Of a DNA stretch of 64,000 nucleotides, positions 9,729 to 18,485 are shown piece by piece. The notes below the pieces were generated by a model. That model ran no database searches and was not told the DNA's origin. It worked only from the letters and a program-made list of their open reading frames with translations. The translations under genes and the position numbers were made by a program. Source of the DNA: Anaerolineales bacterium (GTDB taxonomy: Bacteria; Chloroflexota; Anaerolineae; Anaerolineales; Villigracilaceae); the NCBI GenBank assembly GCA_020634885.1, contig JACKAW010000003.1, forward strand, positions 248,001-312,000, given 5' to 3'. Numbering within the stretch: position 1 is the stretch's first letter; each line of letters starts with the position of its first letter.

Positions 9729-10262
9729 CTATAAAAACAAATACAATCCGAGCCGGTATCCAATCCAGGCGATTACCAATCCACCAAGCGGATCCACCAG
9801 ATAATGTTGACGGGTAAACAGGGTTGAGAGCGCAACGATGACCACAATACCAATCCAAACTCCAGTATGGTTGGGATACAACTGGTTATAGAACAGGCAG
9901 ATCAAGGCTGTCTGATACACATGCCCGCTGGGAAATGCGTTGTAGTCGCCATCGTTTCGATAGACCATTTGCAAAATCTGCGTTGCCCAATTACCTGCAG
10001 TCAGGACTGGACGTTTGACATATGTTGGAAAGAAGTAGAAAGACAACATCGCCGACACCTGGACAAACAAACACGCACTGGCAAAAGAGCGAAACAGATC
10101 TTCATCCATCTTCCAGGCCGCCCAAATCAAACCAGCTGCCCATACTGGCCAGAGAGGAATCCAGTTATCCAACCGAGTGGATAAGTTAAAACCGCCAGTA
10201 AGTTTCCGATTAAGAGGAAAATACAGGCTAGTAACACTTACAATCAAAATCGTCATTCCCAT
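9729..10262 (-). CDS. PAP2-superfamily membrane phosphatase
   Basis: A membrane protein of about 177 aa with five or six hydrophobic helices. The PAP2 signature is partly present: FPSGH near the middle and TRQHYLVDPLGG near the C-terminus, the latter giving the conserved His and Asp of lipid phosphatases. The N-terminal basic motif is not clear. The closest architecture is the inositol-phosphorylceramide-synthase-like PAP2 branch, so it may dephosphorylate or transfer lipid head groups. The open frame extends upstream into the CPBP gene. I chose the ATG at 10262, 8 nt after that gene's stop; ATG at 10256 is an alternative and no strong ribosome site distinguishes them. Confidence 0.8.
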   Translation of the reverse strand: MGMTILIVSVTSLYFPLNRKLTGGFNLSTRLDNWIPLWPVWAAGLIWAAWKMDEDLFRSFASACLFVQVSAMLSFYFFPTYVKRPVLTAGNWATQILQMVYRNDGDYNAFPSGHVYQTALICLFYNQLYPNHTGVWIGIVVIVALSTLFTRQHYLVDPLGGLVIAWIGYRLGLYLFL

Positions 10263-10270
10263 TCGAAATA

Positions 10271-11143
10271 TCAAGTTGAAGATTCTCCAATTTCGCTTCT
10301 CTGCCCTGGGTGTCCTTTTTGGACACGAAGCATTTTGAATCCCATGACCAAAATGGCAATTACCCACGTCAATATCAAAACCAAAGTAAAGGGACTGGTG
10401 CTGCCCGCCGCTTCAGGGCTAATCATCAAAAGACCAGGCCAAGTATTGACTGCGGCATGGAAAAGCATCACAAGCAATAAGCTATCCCCTGAGCCGTGAT
10501 AGACCCACGTGATCACGACGGTCAGAAGAATTGTCAGCAGGGCAAACAGCAAAAAAGGCGTGCCATGCTGCGCTGAGTCCGAAATGAAGAAGAGGGGCAG
10601 ATGCCATGCAGTCCATATGACGCCGAGGATAAGGCTTGCCCATAGCGGATGAAAACGTGCCTCAAGCGACGGGAGAGCAAAGCCGCGCCAGCCAAATTCC
10701 TCGCCCAGCGGTCCGCCAATTAACAGAACGAGAATGAAATTAACCGCCACAATTAACCAGCGCGCACCGAATGGGACATAGTCGGGCACTGTGCCGCCTA
10801 ATAAAATATGTATGCCCGTGGAAAACAGCATGATCAGCACCGGTCCGGCAATGGCGATCACAAACCAAATTGGAGAAACGCGCCATATTAATACCCGACC
10901 CAGTAGACGGCACAGTTCAGTTTTGCCAGCATATCTCCAGGTTAAGAACAGAGCAATCATTGTAGGTGCAAAAGTCCCCAAAGTGATAAGAACAATAGAA
11001 GGTATTGGTAGCGTGAGATGCAGGTATTCAGCGACTAGTAGCGGTGACCAGATAAGCCAGGCACTGCCAACGGTCAGAAGTAAATAGATGCTAAGTGGGA
11101 TAGGATGTGTTGCGTTCGCGCTGCGCAAATAGGTTTGTTGCAT
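10271..11143 (-). CDS. CPBP family intramembrane metalloprotease
   Basis: A 290-aa polytopic membrane protein. It carries the CAAX-protease/bacteriocin-processing (CPBP) motifs in order: EEFGWRGF (Glu pair plus Arg), then WHLPLF and later LFHAAVN, which supply the metal-binding His residues. The ATG at 11143 (MQQTYLRS) is preferred over one 15 codons upstream because the upstream part is short, basic and overlaps the neighbouring gene's end. Family members cleave membrane-anchored or prenylated substrates or confer bacteriocin immunity; the substrate here is unknown. It is 7 nt from a small glycine-zipper gene upstream and closely followed by the PAP2 gene, so an operon is likely. Confidence 0.88.
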   Translation of the reverse strand: MQQTYLRSANATHPIPLSIYLLLTVGSAWLIWSPLLVAEYLHLTLPIPSIVLITLGTFAPTMIALFLTWRYAGKTELCRLLGRVLIWRVSPIWFVIAIAGPVLIMLFSTGIHILLGGTVPDYVPFGARWLIVAVNFILVLLIGGPLGEEFGWRGFALPSLEARFHPLWASLILGVIWTAWHLPLFFISDSAQHGTPFLLFALLTILLTVVITWVYHGSGDSLLLVMLFHAAVNTWPGLLMISPEAAGSTSPFTLVLILTWVIAILVMGFKMLRVQKGHPGQRSEIGESST

Positions 11144-11150
11144 TGATAGC

Positions 11151-11342
11151 TCAATCCTTTTTATTATTTTGCGAGAGCGCAAATCCAATTACCAAACCGA
11201 GTCCAATTCCGATGCCAACACCAATGGGAATATTATGAAAAATAATACCAAGCGACGTGCCAATGGCGATACCAATGGAAAGCCATAAGCTGACTTGGTT
11301 GGGAGTTTTCTTTGATTGGCGATCTTTCTGTTCGTTGGGCAT
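11151..11342 (-). CDS. Small glycine-zipper membrane protein, copy 1
   Basis: A 63-aa protein with a polar, lysine-rich N-terminus (MPNEQKDRQSKKTPNQ) and two hydrophobic glycine-rich helices separated by IFHNIPIG, ending NNKKD. It is clearly paralogous to the next gene upstream (same MxNEQKD start, same IIFHNI turn). The alternating Gly residues suggest helix packing in the membrane, as in glycine-zipper proteins. I do not recognise a named family. It probably sits in an operon with the CPBP protease gene. Confidence 0.75.
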   Translation of the reverse strand: MPNEQKDRQSKKTPNQVSLWLSIGIAIGTSLGIIFHNIPIGVGIGIGLGLVIGFALSQNNKKD

Positions 11343-11352
11343 GTTTTTTTCC

Positions 11353-11541
11353 TTACTCTTTTTTCTTTAGCGAAAATGCAGCGCCAAAAACCAAGCCGAG
11401 GGCGGCCCCAAAGGTGATGCCCATTGCTATATTATGGAAGATAATCCCTAGCAAGATACCGACGCCCGTCCCAATGGCAAGCCACACGCCAATTTGATCG
11501 GGAGTTTTCTCTGATTGAGGGTCTTTCTGTTCATTGGACAT
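11353..11541 (-). CDS. Small glycine-zipper membrane protein, copy 2
   Basis: A 62-aa paralogue of the adjacent downstream gene: it starts MSNEQKDPQSEKTPDQ, has two Gly-rich helices around the shared turn GIIFHNIAMG, and ends in a lysine cluster. The ATG at 11541 is used because it matches the paralogue's start; an in-frame ATG 14 codons upstream gives an unmatched extension. The tandem arrangement indicates a local duplication. Function unknown. Confidence 0.75.
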   Translation of the reverse strand: MSNEQKDPQSEKTPDQIGVWLAIGTGVGILLGIIFHNIAMGITFGAALGLVFGAAFSLKKKE

Positions 11542-11596
11542 AGGTTTTTCCTCCATATTTATTTTAAGAATGGTTCCTGTCATTAGGCTTTCGGTC

Positions 11597-12112
11597 TTAT
11601 TTTTGATTTCGCTGCATATCCATAAACAGTGGAGACCTGCGAATCTTTTTATACTTGATCAGATAGCGCAGATCATTCAGGTTGTCGTGACTGAGTTGAT
11701 AGTAATAATAGTTTGTGTATTCAAGGACCGCAAAAAGGAACAACAGATTTGACCAGATGGAAGCATGAAAATTGACCAGCGGGGTGATCTGCCTGGCGAA
11801 AATTAATGCCGGGTAGATTAACAACAGGACCACATTCGCCCATTTGAAAAACGAAAAGAGCGCATAAAAATAGTCGGGGAAAGTTACTCCAGGGTTGGAG
11901 ATCGTTTGGAGTTTCAGGTGCCAATAAAAAACACCTTGCGCGAGAACCACACATATTATGAACATGCTAAATGCATAAGGCTGCCAATATTGGGTTCCTC
12001 GTGAAGTTATTGCGATATACAAACAAATCGGCAAAAAGAAAATGTTAAAAAATTCCAAATTGCGGAGAACCAGCAGGCGGCGAATAATTTTTTGGCGATT
12101 CATATCAATCAT
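11597..12112 (-). CDS. Hypothetical four-helix membrane protein
   Basis: A 171-aa protein with four predicted hydrophobic helices (about residues 20-35, 45-65, 85-105 and 118-135) and a basic C-terminal tail ending in MDMQRNQK. The ATG at 12112 overlaps the stop of the upstream zincin gene as ATGA, which points to coupled translation. The aromatic run YTNYYYYQL is unusual. I recognise no family. The tight coupling suggests it works with the upstream DUF3267-type membrane protein. Confidence 0.75.
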   Translation of the reverse strand: MIDMNRQKIIRRLLVLRNLEFFNIFFLPICLYIAITSRGTQYWQPYAFSMFIICVVLAQGVFYWHLKLQTISNPGVTFPDYFYALFSFFKWANVVLLLIYPALIFARQITPLVNFHASIWSNLLFLFAVLEYTNYYYYQLSHDNLNDLRYLIKYKKIRRSPLFMDMQRNQK

Positions 12113-12693
12113 GGGCGTTCAAAGAAAGTCACCACTTCCCCAGTATCGTTCGCAAAACTCGTTGGTGAACATTTTAGAAGTCGGATGAAAACAAATAGAT
12201 CTCCCACCGCCCCTCCTGTATTCAAAGCCACCAAAAACACGATCATGAGAACCCAGCTGATGGGAGCCAGCAACAAGAGCAATAGCCCGCCAATGCCGAT
12301 GACGACCAGCGGACCAAGCGCGGTGATGGCATATTGGCGTTTTGGGAAAAACCAGGTGGGCGCACCAGCATACGCATATAGCGGGCGCAAAGCAAACACA
12401 GGCATGCCGCGGGAAAAAATCCAGAAGAATAGTCCGTGGATGATTTCATGGATGATTAAGACAATCACCGTCAACCCAAGCGCGCTGAGCATTTTTTCGA
12501 TTGTTATGCTCACCGAAAAGTTTGTGATATCCGGGCGAACTAGAGCTATGAACCCGGTCAACAAGTAAAACATAAGGATGAAGACAATAAACGCGCCAAT
12601 ATTCAGCAGGATGGCCAGGCGTTTATTTTTTTTCAGGTTAATCTCACCGGATTGAACATATCCATCCGGCAACGTTTGTGTTGAGGTATTCAT
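12109..12693 (-). CDS. DUF3267-type membrane zincin
   Basis: A 194-aa protein with four hydrophobic segments. The motif HEIIHGLFF in the second half of the chain matches HExxH of putative metallopeptidases in the DUF3267 group, and a later GGAVGDLFVF could give the third metal ligand. The open frame continues 49 codons upstream into the end of clpB; the ATG at 12693 (MNTSTQTLPDGY) is preferred because the upstream part is a shadow of clpB. The family is often annotated as a putative zincin peptidase without known substrate. Its stop overlaps the next start by 4 bp. Confidence 0.8.
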   Translation of the reverse strand: MNTSTQTLPDGYVQSGEINLKKNKRLAILLNIGAFIVFILMFYLLTGFIALVRPDITNFSVSITIEKMLSALGLTVIVLIIHEIIHGLFFWIFSRGMPVFALRPLYAYAGAPTWFFPKRQYAITALGPLVVIGIGGLLLLLLAPISWVLMIVFLVALNTGGAVGDLFVFIRLLKCSPTSFANDTGEVVTFFERP

Positions 12694-12772
12694 GATCGAT
12701 TTTCTTTTTCTGCCAGGCAGAATTCGCATTCTGCTTAATGAGATGTTACAGGTCCACAAATTTATCGGCTGT

Positions 12773-15343
12773 TTATACAGTAAACTCCAACTTTCCATTT
12801 TTACTTTCCACATGAATGGTCTCTCCCTCGTAGAAATCACCGCTCAGAATCTTAACAGCAAGTGGATCCTGCAACTCGCGCTGGATCGCCCGTTTTAGCG
12901 GACGTGCTCCATAATCGGCATCGTATCCGACCTCCGCCAGATAGGCACGCGCCTCGGGGCTGATCTCCAGCCGATAGCCGCGCTCCGCCAACAGCGCAGA
13001 AACATGCCGGAGTTGAATCTCCACCACATGCACCAGGTCTTCGCGGGTAAGTGAATGGAAGATGATGATCTCATCAATGCGGTTCAAAAATTCAGGTTTG
13101 AAATGCGCTTGCAGAATCTGTGTGATCGCGTCCCGCGTTATGCTACCCGCTTTCCCACCCATTAACAGCTCACCGCCTAGGTTGGAGGTCATCACCACCA
13201 ACGTGTTACGAAAATCAACAGTGCGACCCTGACCATCTGTCAGGCGACCATCGTCGAGCAGTTGCAGCAACACGTTGAATACGTCCGCGTGTGCCTTTTC
13301 AATTTCATCGAACAGCACCACGCTATACGGACGGCGGCGAACCAACTCGGTCAACTGCCCGCCTTCCTCGTAGCCGATATATCCAGGCGGCGCGCCGATC
13401 AAACGGCTGACAGTGTGCTTCTCCTGATATTCGCTCATGTCAATGCGGATCATGGCATGCTCGTCGTCGAACATGAATTCAGCCAGCGCGCGCGCCAACT
13501 CGGTCTTGCCGACGCCAGTGGGGCCAAGAAAAATAAATGATCCCAGCGGACGGTTCGAGTCTTGCAGTCCCGCCCGCGCACGGCGCAAAGCATTCGAGAC
13601 GGCTTTCAGCGCATCCTCCTGCCCGACGACTCTTTCACGCAGACGGTCTTCCATGTGCAGAAGTTTTTGGGTCTCGCCTTCGAGCAACTTCGCAATCGGG
13701 ATGTGAGTCCAGCGCGAGACGATTTGAGCGATTTCTTCGGCATCCACTTCCTCTTTGAGCAGCGCCCCGCCCTGAGCCTGAACCTCTTTCATGCGGCGTT
13801 CTCCATCTGCGAATTTCTTTTCCAACTCGGGCAGAGTCCCATAGCGCAAGCGGGCGACCTTTTCCAAATCAGACTGCCGTTCGGAGCGTTCGATGTCCTG
13901 ACGAGTTTGCTCGATCTTCTCTTTGGTCGTCCGCAGTTCAGCGATGGCTTGTTTCTCGGTTTGCCAGCGTGCTTGAAGTTCGTGAGACTTTTCCTTCAAG
14001 TTCGCCAGTTCTTTTTCGATGTGTTCAAGCCTCTCTTTTGAAGCTTTGTCTTTTTCCTTCTTAAGCGCCTGACGTTCGATCTCCAACTGCATCACCTGCC
14101 GATCAACCGTATCCAACGCCTGTGGCTTTGAATCGATCTCAGTTCGCAAACGCGCAGCAGCCTCGTCGATCAGGTCAATGGCTTTGTCAGGCAGGAAACG
14201 ATCGCTGATATAACGCTGTGAAAGTGTCGCGGCCGCAAGAACCGCAGCATCAGTGATCCGTACACCGTGGTGGACTTCATAGCGCTCTTTTAATCCTCGC
14301 AGAATGCTGACTGTATCTTCGACAGTTGGTTCTTCCACGATGACCGGCTGGAAGCGGCGCTCCAGAGCAGGGTCTTTCTCAATATGTTTGTGATATTCGT
14401 CGAGCGTGGTCGCGCCGATCAGATGCAACTCACCGCGAGCGAGCATCGGCTTGAGCATGTTACTGGCATCCATCGCGCCCTCAGCCGCGCCCGCTCCAAC
14501 GACCGTATGCATTTCATCCAAAAACAAAATGATCTCCCCATCCGAATCTGTGATCTCTTTTAAGACGGCTTTCAAGCGTTCTTCGAATTCGCCGCGATAT
14601 TTTGCGCCTGCCACCAGCGCGCCCATATCCAATTGGACAAGGCGTTTATGTTTGAGCCCTTCGGGAACATCCCCATTAATAATGCGCTGTGCCAACCCTT
14701 CGACAATGGCGGTCTTGCCGACGCCAGGTTCACCGATCAAAGCTGGGTTGTTCTTGGTGCGACGGGACAAAATCTGTATCGTGCGGCGGATCTCTTCATC
14801 ACGCCCGATGACCGGATCAAGTTTTCCTTGTCGAGCCATGGTGGTCAGGTCACGTCCGTATTTTTCCAACGATTGAAAAGTGCCTTCGGGATTCTGCGAT
14901 GTGACACGTTGAGAACCACGCACCTGTTTCAAAGCAGATAGGATCGCGTCCTTGGTCAGACCGAATTGAGTTAGACGTTTACTTTCGCTGCTATCTGCCA
15001 GACCGAGGAGTATATGCTCGGTGGAGACATAATCATCCTGCATGCCCTTGGCGTAGCGTTCGGCGGCAGATAGAACTTCTCCGGTTTGGTTTGATAAGCT
15101 AACATCCAGATTGACACCCTGAACCTTGGGTCTTTTCTCGAGCTCATTGCTTAACTCGTCTTGAATGGCTTGCGTTCCGCCAGACGCTTTGGTGATGATC
15201 GCCCGGACAATTCCATCTTGTTGTTGAACGAGCGCCAGCAGCAAGTGGATCGGTTCGACAGTCTGTTGTTGGTAATCCTGTGCGAGGCGCTGGGCAGCCA
15301 GCAAAACCTCCTGAGATTTTTGGGTGTACTTTTCAAGGTTCAT
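12773..15343 (-). CDS. clpB: ATP-dependent chaperone ClpB
   Basis: An 856-aa AAA+ disaggregase that rescues aggregated proteins together with DnaK/DnaJ. Domains are in the usual order: Clp N-domain (1-145), first AAA module with Walker A GEPGVGKT (204-211), a coiled-coil middle domain (about 400-525) that marks ClpB rather than ClpA/C, and a second AAA module with GPTGVGKTE followed by the D2-small domain. Length is normal and the frame intact. The start MNLEKYTQKS is preceded by GGAGGATTCC. It lies 16 nt after a CbpM-like gene and the dnaJ-type gene, forming a three-gene chaperone operon. I saw no CIRCE element before this operon. Confidence 0.98.
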   Translation of the reverse strand: MNLEKYTQKSQEVLLAAQRLAQDYQQQTVEPIHLLLALVQQQDGIVRAIITKASGGTQAIQDELSNELEKRPKVQGVNLDVSLSNQTGEVLSAAERYAKGMQDDYVSTEHILLGLADSSESKRLTQFGLTKDAILSALKQVRGSQRVTSQNPEGTFQSLEKYGRDLTTMARQGKLDPVIGRDEEIRRTIQILSRRTKNNPALIGEPGVGKTAIVEGLAQRIINGDVPEGLKHKRLVQLDMGALVAGAKYRGEFEERLKAVLKEITDSDGEIILFLDEMHTVVGAGAAEGAMDASNMLKPMLARGELHLIGATTLDEYHKHIEKDPALERRFQPVIVEEPTVEDTVSILRGLKERYEVHHGVRITDAAVLAAATLSQRYISDRFLPDKAIDLIDEAAARLRTEIDSKPQALDTVDRQVMQLEIERQALKKEKDKASKERLEHIEKELANLKEKSHELQARWQTEKQAIAELRTTKEKIEQTRQDIERSERQSDLEKVARLRYGTLPELEKKFADGERRMKEVQAQGGALLKEEVDAEEIAQIVSRWTHIPIAKLLEGETQKLLHMEDRLRERVVGQEDALKAVSNALRRARAGLQDSNRPLGSFIFLGPTGVGKTELARALAEFMFDDEHAMIRIDMSEYQEKHTVSRLIGAPPGYIGYEEGGQLTELVRRRPYSVVLFDEIEKAHADVFNVLLQLLDDGRLTDGQGRTVDFRNTLVVMTSNLGGELLMGGKAGSITRDAITQILQAHFKPEFLNRIDEIIIFHSLTREDLVHVVEIQLRHVSALLAERGYRLEISPEARAYLAEVGYDADYGARPLKRAIQRELQDPLAVKILSGDFYEGETIHVESKNGKLEFTV

Positions 15344-15359
15344 GGAATCCTCCGTAACA

Positions 15360-15641
15360 TCATTCCTTAAACTCCAGTTCTATCCAAGTAGCTTCGGAAT
15401 AGACTTCGCGGTAACGTGCCAGGCGTGCCTGTTTACTTTCAAACTGGGCTTCTAATTCGATCTCCAACTGACGAATATGAGTCTGTAACTCAAGCACCTG
15501 CTTGCGCAAGTACATGATCGCTTCAGCTGCAGCTTCATCGAATCCTAGAGCAGCTTTTAGACGATGTTGACTACGTGAATCATAACCTTCGTATGGACGA
15601 TACCAATATTTTTGGGGAGGCGGGTTTTCGCGATTCATCAT
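15360..15641 (-). CDS. CbpM-like chaperone modulator
   Basis: A 93-aa acidic protein. The central block LGFDEAAAEAIMYLRKQ followed by a helical LELQTHIRQLEIELEAQ resembles the C-terminal half of CbpM and MerR-like modulators of the DnaJ homologue CbpA. Its start overlaps the stop of the DnaJ/CbpA-type gene by 4 bp (ATGA), the same partner arrangement as cbpA-cbpM in other bacteria. The N-terminal helix-turn-helix part is shorter than usual, so direct DNA binding is doubtful. Role inferred from size, helix pattern and context. Confidence 0.7.
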   Translation of the reverse strand: MMNRENPPPQKYWYRPYEGYDSRSQHRLKAALGFDEAAAEAIMYLRKQVLELQTHIRQLEIELEAQFESKQARLARYREVYSEATWIELEFKE

Positions 15642-16603
15642 TTGACCTCATTTGGTTCCGCATGTTTTTGACGGGCAGCAACCAATGCGCGAATACTGTC
15701 AACTTCCTGATCGGTCAATGCGTCGGGTAGAACCAGCTTAACCCGCGCAAACATATCGCCGCATTTATTGGATTCACGCAGATAGGGCATGCCTTTGCCG
15801 CGTAAACGAAAAACCTGATTTGCATTGGTGCGCGGCGGGATCGTCAAAGTCAATGGCTTTTCGAGGGTGGGGATGCGAGCCTCGCCCCCGGCAATCGCTG
15901 TGAAAATATCAACTGGCACGTCAATGTGAAGATCATCGCCATCGCGCTCGAATACTCTGTGCGGCAGAACTTTGATGATCAAATACAGGTCACCAGCGAC
16001 GCCGCCGTTCTTCCCCGGCTCTGCGCGACCAGCGAGGCGAACGCGCGTTCCAGTGCGCACACCGTGGGGAATACTTGCCTGGATGCGATGCCCGTCTATT
16101 TCCAATGCGCGCTCCGTGCCATGAAAAGCCTCTTCGAGGGTCAGATCTACTTCGTATTCGACGTCACGTCCGCGGCGCGGGCTGGCTGGAGTGTCTCTGC
16201 CACGGCTATAGGCCTGTCCAAAGATGTTGGTGAAGAAATCGGAATACGGCGATTCGTCCCCAAATAAATCTTCCAGGTCTTCGGCAGTGGCATATTGAAC
16301 GTGCGCACCTTGGTCGGGTTGGGCTGACCAGTTTTGCCAATCGAAATCCTGTCCTTGTTGACCACCGGCCCGCTGCCATTGCAGATATTGCGTCCGCAAC
16401 TCATCGTATTTCTTGCGCTGTTTCTCATCCGATAGAACCTGATAGGCCTCATTGATCGTCTTGAATTTATCTTCTGCATCTTTATTGCCCGGGTTTACAT
16501 CAGGATGATGTTTGCGCGCCAACTGCCGATAAGTCTGCTTGATCGTCTTCTTATCGGCGTTCGGTGCTACGCCTAATATTTCATAATAGTCTTTGAAGTC
16601 CAT
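15638..16603 (-). CDS. cbpA: DnaJ-type co-chaperone (CbpA-like)
   Basis: A 321-aa J-domain protein. Residues 1-70 form the J domain with the HPD tripeptide (RKHHPDVNPG), which stimulates DnaK ATPase. A Gln/Gly-rich linker follows, then two C-terminal substrate-binding barrels from about residue 145 (DVEYEVDLTLEEAFHGTERAL). The four-repeat zinc finger of true DnaJ is absent, which makes it CbpA/DnaJB-like. It heads a unit with the CbpM-like gene (4-bp overlap) and clpB. Confidence 0.95.
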   Translation of the reverse strand: MDFKDYYEILGVAPNADKKTIKQTYRQLARKHHPDVNPGNKDAEDKFKTINEAYQVLSDEKQRKKYDELRTQYLQWQRAGGQQGQDFDWQNWSAQPDQGAHVQYATAEDLEDLFGDESPYSDFFTNIFGQAYSRGRDTPASPRRGRDVEYEVDLTLEEAFHGTERALEIDGHRIQASIPHGVRTGTRVRLAGRAEPGKNGGVAGDLYLIIKVLPHRVFERDGDDLHIDVPVDIFTAIAGGEARIPTLEKPLTLTIPPRTNANQVFRLRGKGMPYLRESNKCGDMFARVKLVLPDALTDQEVDSIRALVAARQKHAEPNEVK

Positions 16604-16614
16604 TGGTCACCGCT

Positions 16615-16878
16615 TCATTCGTCTCCTTGTTCATCGTCTATTTCTTTACTGCTTGTGGACAACACACGTTTATGTGCAGGCTCGATTTCCTCAGCAGTGT
16701 GGGTATCGCAGGCAACCAGCAGACGTTTATCATTCTGCACGATGTGACCGCCGGGGCTGGTCACCGTACAATCTAATAACTTGCCATCCAGGGTATATAC
16801 AGCCAGAACATTGAACAGGTTGGCGCATACAATACAGCCGTGAATCTCATTAATAATTTTATTTTCAGGCGTGATCAT
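16615..16878 (-). CDS. Hypothetical 87-aa protein
   Basis: A small protein with a CIVC pair at 15-18 and a further Cys near the middle, ending in an acidic tail (SSKEIDDEQGDE). Its start overlaps the stop of the upstream zinc-ribbon gene by 4 bp and it ends 11 bp before the DnaJ start, so it belongs to the chaperone operon. The sequence around residues 24-57 (AVYTLDGKLLDCTV ... NDKRLLVACD) looks like a small beta-rich fold. I recognise no family. Confidence 0.7.
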   Translation of the reverse strand: MITPENKIINEIHGCIVCANLFNVLAVYTLDGKLLDCTVTSPGGHIVQNDKRLLVACDTHTAEEIEPAHKRVLSTSSKEIDDEQGDE

Positions 16879-17351
16879 AATGGTTCTTCTCCTTTTTGGA
16901 GCCAGCCTTTCTTTTGCCAGGAATCCAAATATCTGGGTTCTGGCCAGAATTTTCCAGGGGTGAAGTCAGAACATTCAACGGGAAAAATGACCCCGCCACG
17001 GTTGGGTTCAGCCCAGCCAAATTCAATCTCGCGGTCACAACTTGCGCAATTCACATAAAATTTATCATTTCCGGGATTGTCCTCCGACTCGAATATTTCA
17101 TACTCTTCAGGATCGGAAGAAGAGTCATCTTCTGAATACTTACCAAAGTCCCCTCGTTCAACTTCATCGTCTTGATCTTCCTCGATCTTTTCCTTGAATT
17201 CAAAGACCCATGTATGATCCGCTTCGAGTGGTCCCCATTCCTGCCAGGTTTCACTGTTAGGACCAGCCAAGACGCTCCAAACGCGAGTGACGGTCAATTC
17301 ACGACCACCACATGTTTTACAGGTAAATTCCCAGGGTTGATGTACATTCAT
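16875..17351 (-). CDS. Zinc-ribbon-like hypothetical protein
   Basis: A 158-aa protein with two Cys pairs, CKTCGG near residue 12 and CASCDREIEFGW around residue 104, probably forming one zinc site, and a very acidic centre (EDDSSSDPEEYEIFESEDN). The ATG at 17351 (MNVHQPWEF) is chosen because ten upstream residues lack support. It precedes the 87-aa gene with a 4-bp overlap. The N-terminal EFTCKTCGGRELTVTRVW is typical of small cytosolic proteins fused to zinc ribbons; function unknown. Confidence 0.7.
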   Translation of the reverse strand: MNVHQPWEFTCKTCGGRELTVTRVWSVLAGPNSETWQEWGPLEADHTWVFEFKEKIEEDQDDEVERGDFGKYSEDDSSSDPEEYEIFESEDNPGNDKFYVNCASCDREIEFGWAEPNRGGVIFPVECSDFTPGKFWPEPRYLDSWQKKGWLQKGEEPL

Positions 17352-17387
17352 AGCTTTACTCCTTACGCCAATCCTCATCACATAGTA

Positions 17388-18023
17388 TTAAGACCAGCGC
17401 CTTCGTACCGGGAAAGTCGGCAGAGACTCGACTTGATGCTTATCGATGTTCAGGACCACAGTATCTTCGCGAGTCTCACCCATCGCAGAAACGGGGATGA
17501 TCACATCCTTATTTCCCCACAGGTGCCCTTCGCGCATCACCAAATGAGTGATGTGACCGTTCTCCGGGTTGACCACAAATTCGTCCACTTTGCCCACGTA
17601 GCCATCTGTAGCCTCAACCCGAGTGCCCCGTTCTACAGCTAGTTCTCCTGGAGGGATTTGCAGATGCTCTACAGGCTTAAGTGTTGTTACTTCAGAGGTA
17701 ACATACGGCATATAGAAATGCGATCCCATTTCCATTATTCCGCCCTGATAACCCGCATAATCAAGCACTTTAGCCTCAACGAACTCTGTTTTAACAAATG
17801 GAACCATCTTCCTCAGCTCCACCAAACTGCAGCGCAAGCGTATCGTATCGGCAATTGTTTCGGCTACAAAATCAACGGGGACAAGATACTCTGTATTGGG
17901 AGAAGCAGCCTGCTTCACTACCACATATGTTACATGGTCGGTAACCGGGTCGATCAGTATATACGTCGAAAGCCCACAGAGACCATCTGTGCACTCCACT
18001 TGAACGTTTAAGGGAATTTCCAT
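17388..18023 (-). CDS. PRC-barrel protein with two barrel repeats
   Basis: A 211-aa protein with two PRC-barrel-like units. The first is near residues 3-75 (VQVECTDGLCGLSTYILIDP ... YLVPVDFV) and the second near 130-200 (ATDGYVGKVDEFVVNPENGHITHLVMREGHLW ... IIPVSAM). PRC barrels appear in photosynthetic reaction-centre H subunits, RimM and many stress-related soluble proteins. No other photosynthesis gene is visible, so a general or stress role is more likely. Start at 18023 (MEIPLNVQ) is chosen from homology to the barrel's first strand. Confidence 0.8.
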   Translation of the reverse strand: MEIPLNVQVECTDGLCGLSTYILIDPVTDHVTYVVVKQAASPNTEYLVPVDFVAETIADTIRLRCSLVELRKMVPFVKTEFVEAKVLDYAGYQGGIMEMGSHFYMPYVTSEVTTLKPVEHLQIPPGELAVERGTRVEATDGYVGKVDEFVVNPENGHITHLVMREGHLWGNKDVIIPVSAMGETREDTVVLNIDKHQVESLPTFPVRRRWS

Positions 18024-18076
18024 TTTGTACCTACATACCATTTAACAAACAGATTTAAAATCGTTGACGATCCCGG

Positions 18077-18304
18077 TTATTTGCCTGCGCGGATCTTTGT
18101 ACCACTCAACGGGGCGCCGAAGAGCGGCGCAAATACGCAGAAATCAAATATGCCTGCGACAAGCGGCACAAGTCCGATAAGAGCCACAATCGTGCCAGTT
18201 GCCCCGCTCAGTCCAAACCAGCCCCAAACAACCAAAGCCAGGCCCACTACAATGCGTACAATGCGTCCTGTACTTGAAGCCATGAAAGCTATAAAAGGGT
18301 TCAT
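18077..18304 (-). CDS. DUF2892 (YgaP-like) membrane protein
   Basis: A 75-aa protein made of two hydrophobic helices (GRIVRIVVGLALVVWGWFGL and VALIGLVPLVAGIFDFCVF). It matches the DUF2892 family, the membrane part of YgaP-type proteins, without the rhodanese domain. The Cys in DFCVFAPLFG is typical. AAGGAGAT lies about 6 nt before the ATG. The gene is preceded by one copy of the conserved double-palindrome promoter (18341-18409), which would give a leader of about 30 nt. Confidence 0.85.
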   Translation of the reverse strand: MNPFIAFMASSTGRIVRIVVGLALVVWGWFGLSGATGTIVALIGLVPLVAGIFDFCVFAPLFGAPLSGTKIRAGK

Positions 18305-18340
18305 TTTTATCTCCTTATTAAGTGATTTGTTCTAAAACTA

Positions 18341-18409
18341 ATCATATATTCAACACTCCCCGAGTGCATCCATCAGCCGGGGAGTATTGTTCTCCACCAC
18401 TTGGGGGAT
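18341..18409 (-). promoter_or_regulatory. Double-palindrome promoter module, copy A
   Basis: On the minus strand: upstream palindrome (ATCCCCCAAGTGGTGGAGA), then CTCCCCGGCTGATGGATGC with its inverted partner GGGGAG, then TATGAT at 18341-18346. The core hexamer GGATGC (18366-18371) ends exactly 19 nt before the -10 hexamer, as in four other copies. It drives the DUF2892 gene. Confidence 0.75.
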
Positions 18410-18485
18410 AAGGTGCATTGGTTTCTGTCACATGGATTCTTGCAATTTGCTGGGTTAATGCGAAGGCGGCGATCATAAATAATCC

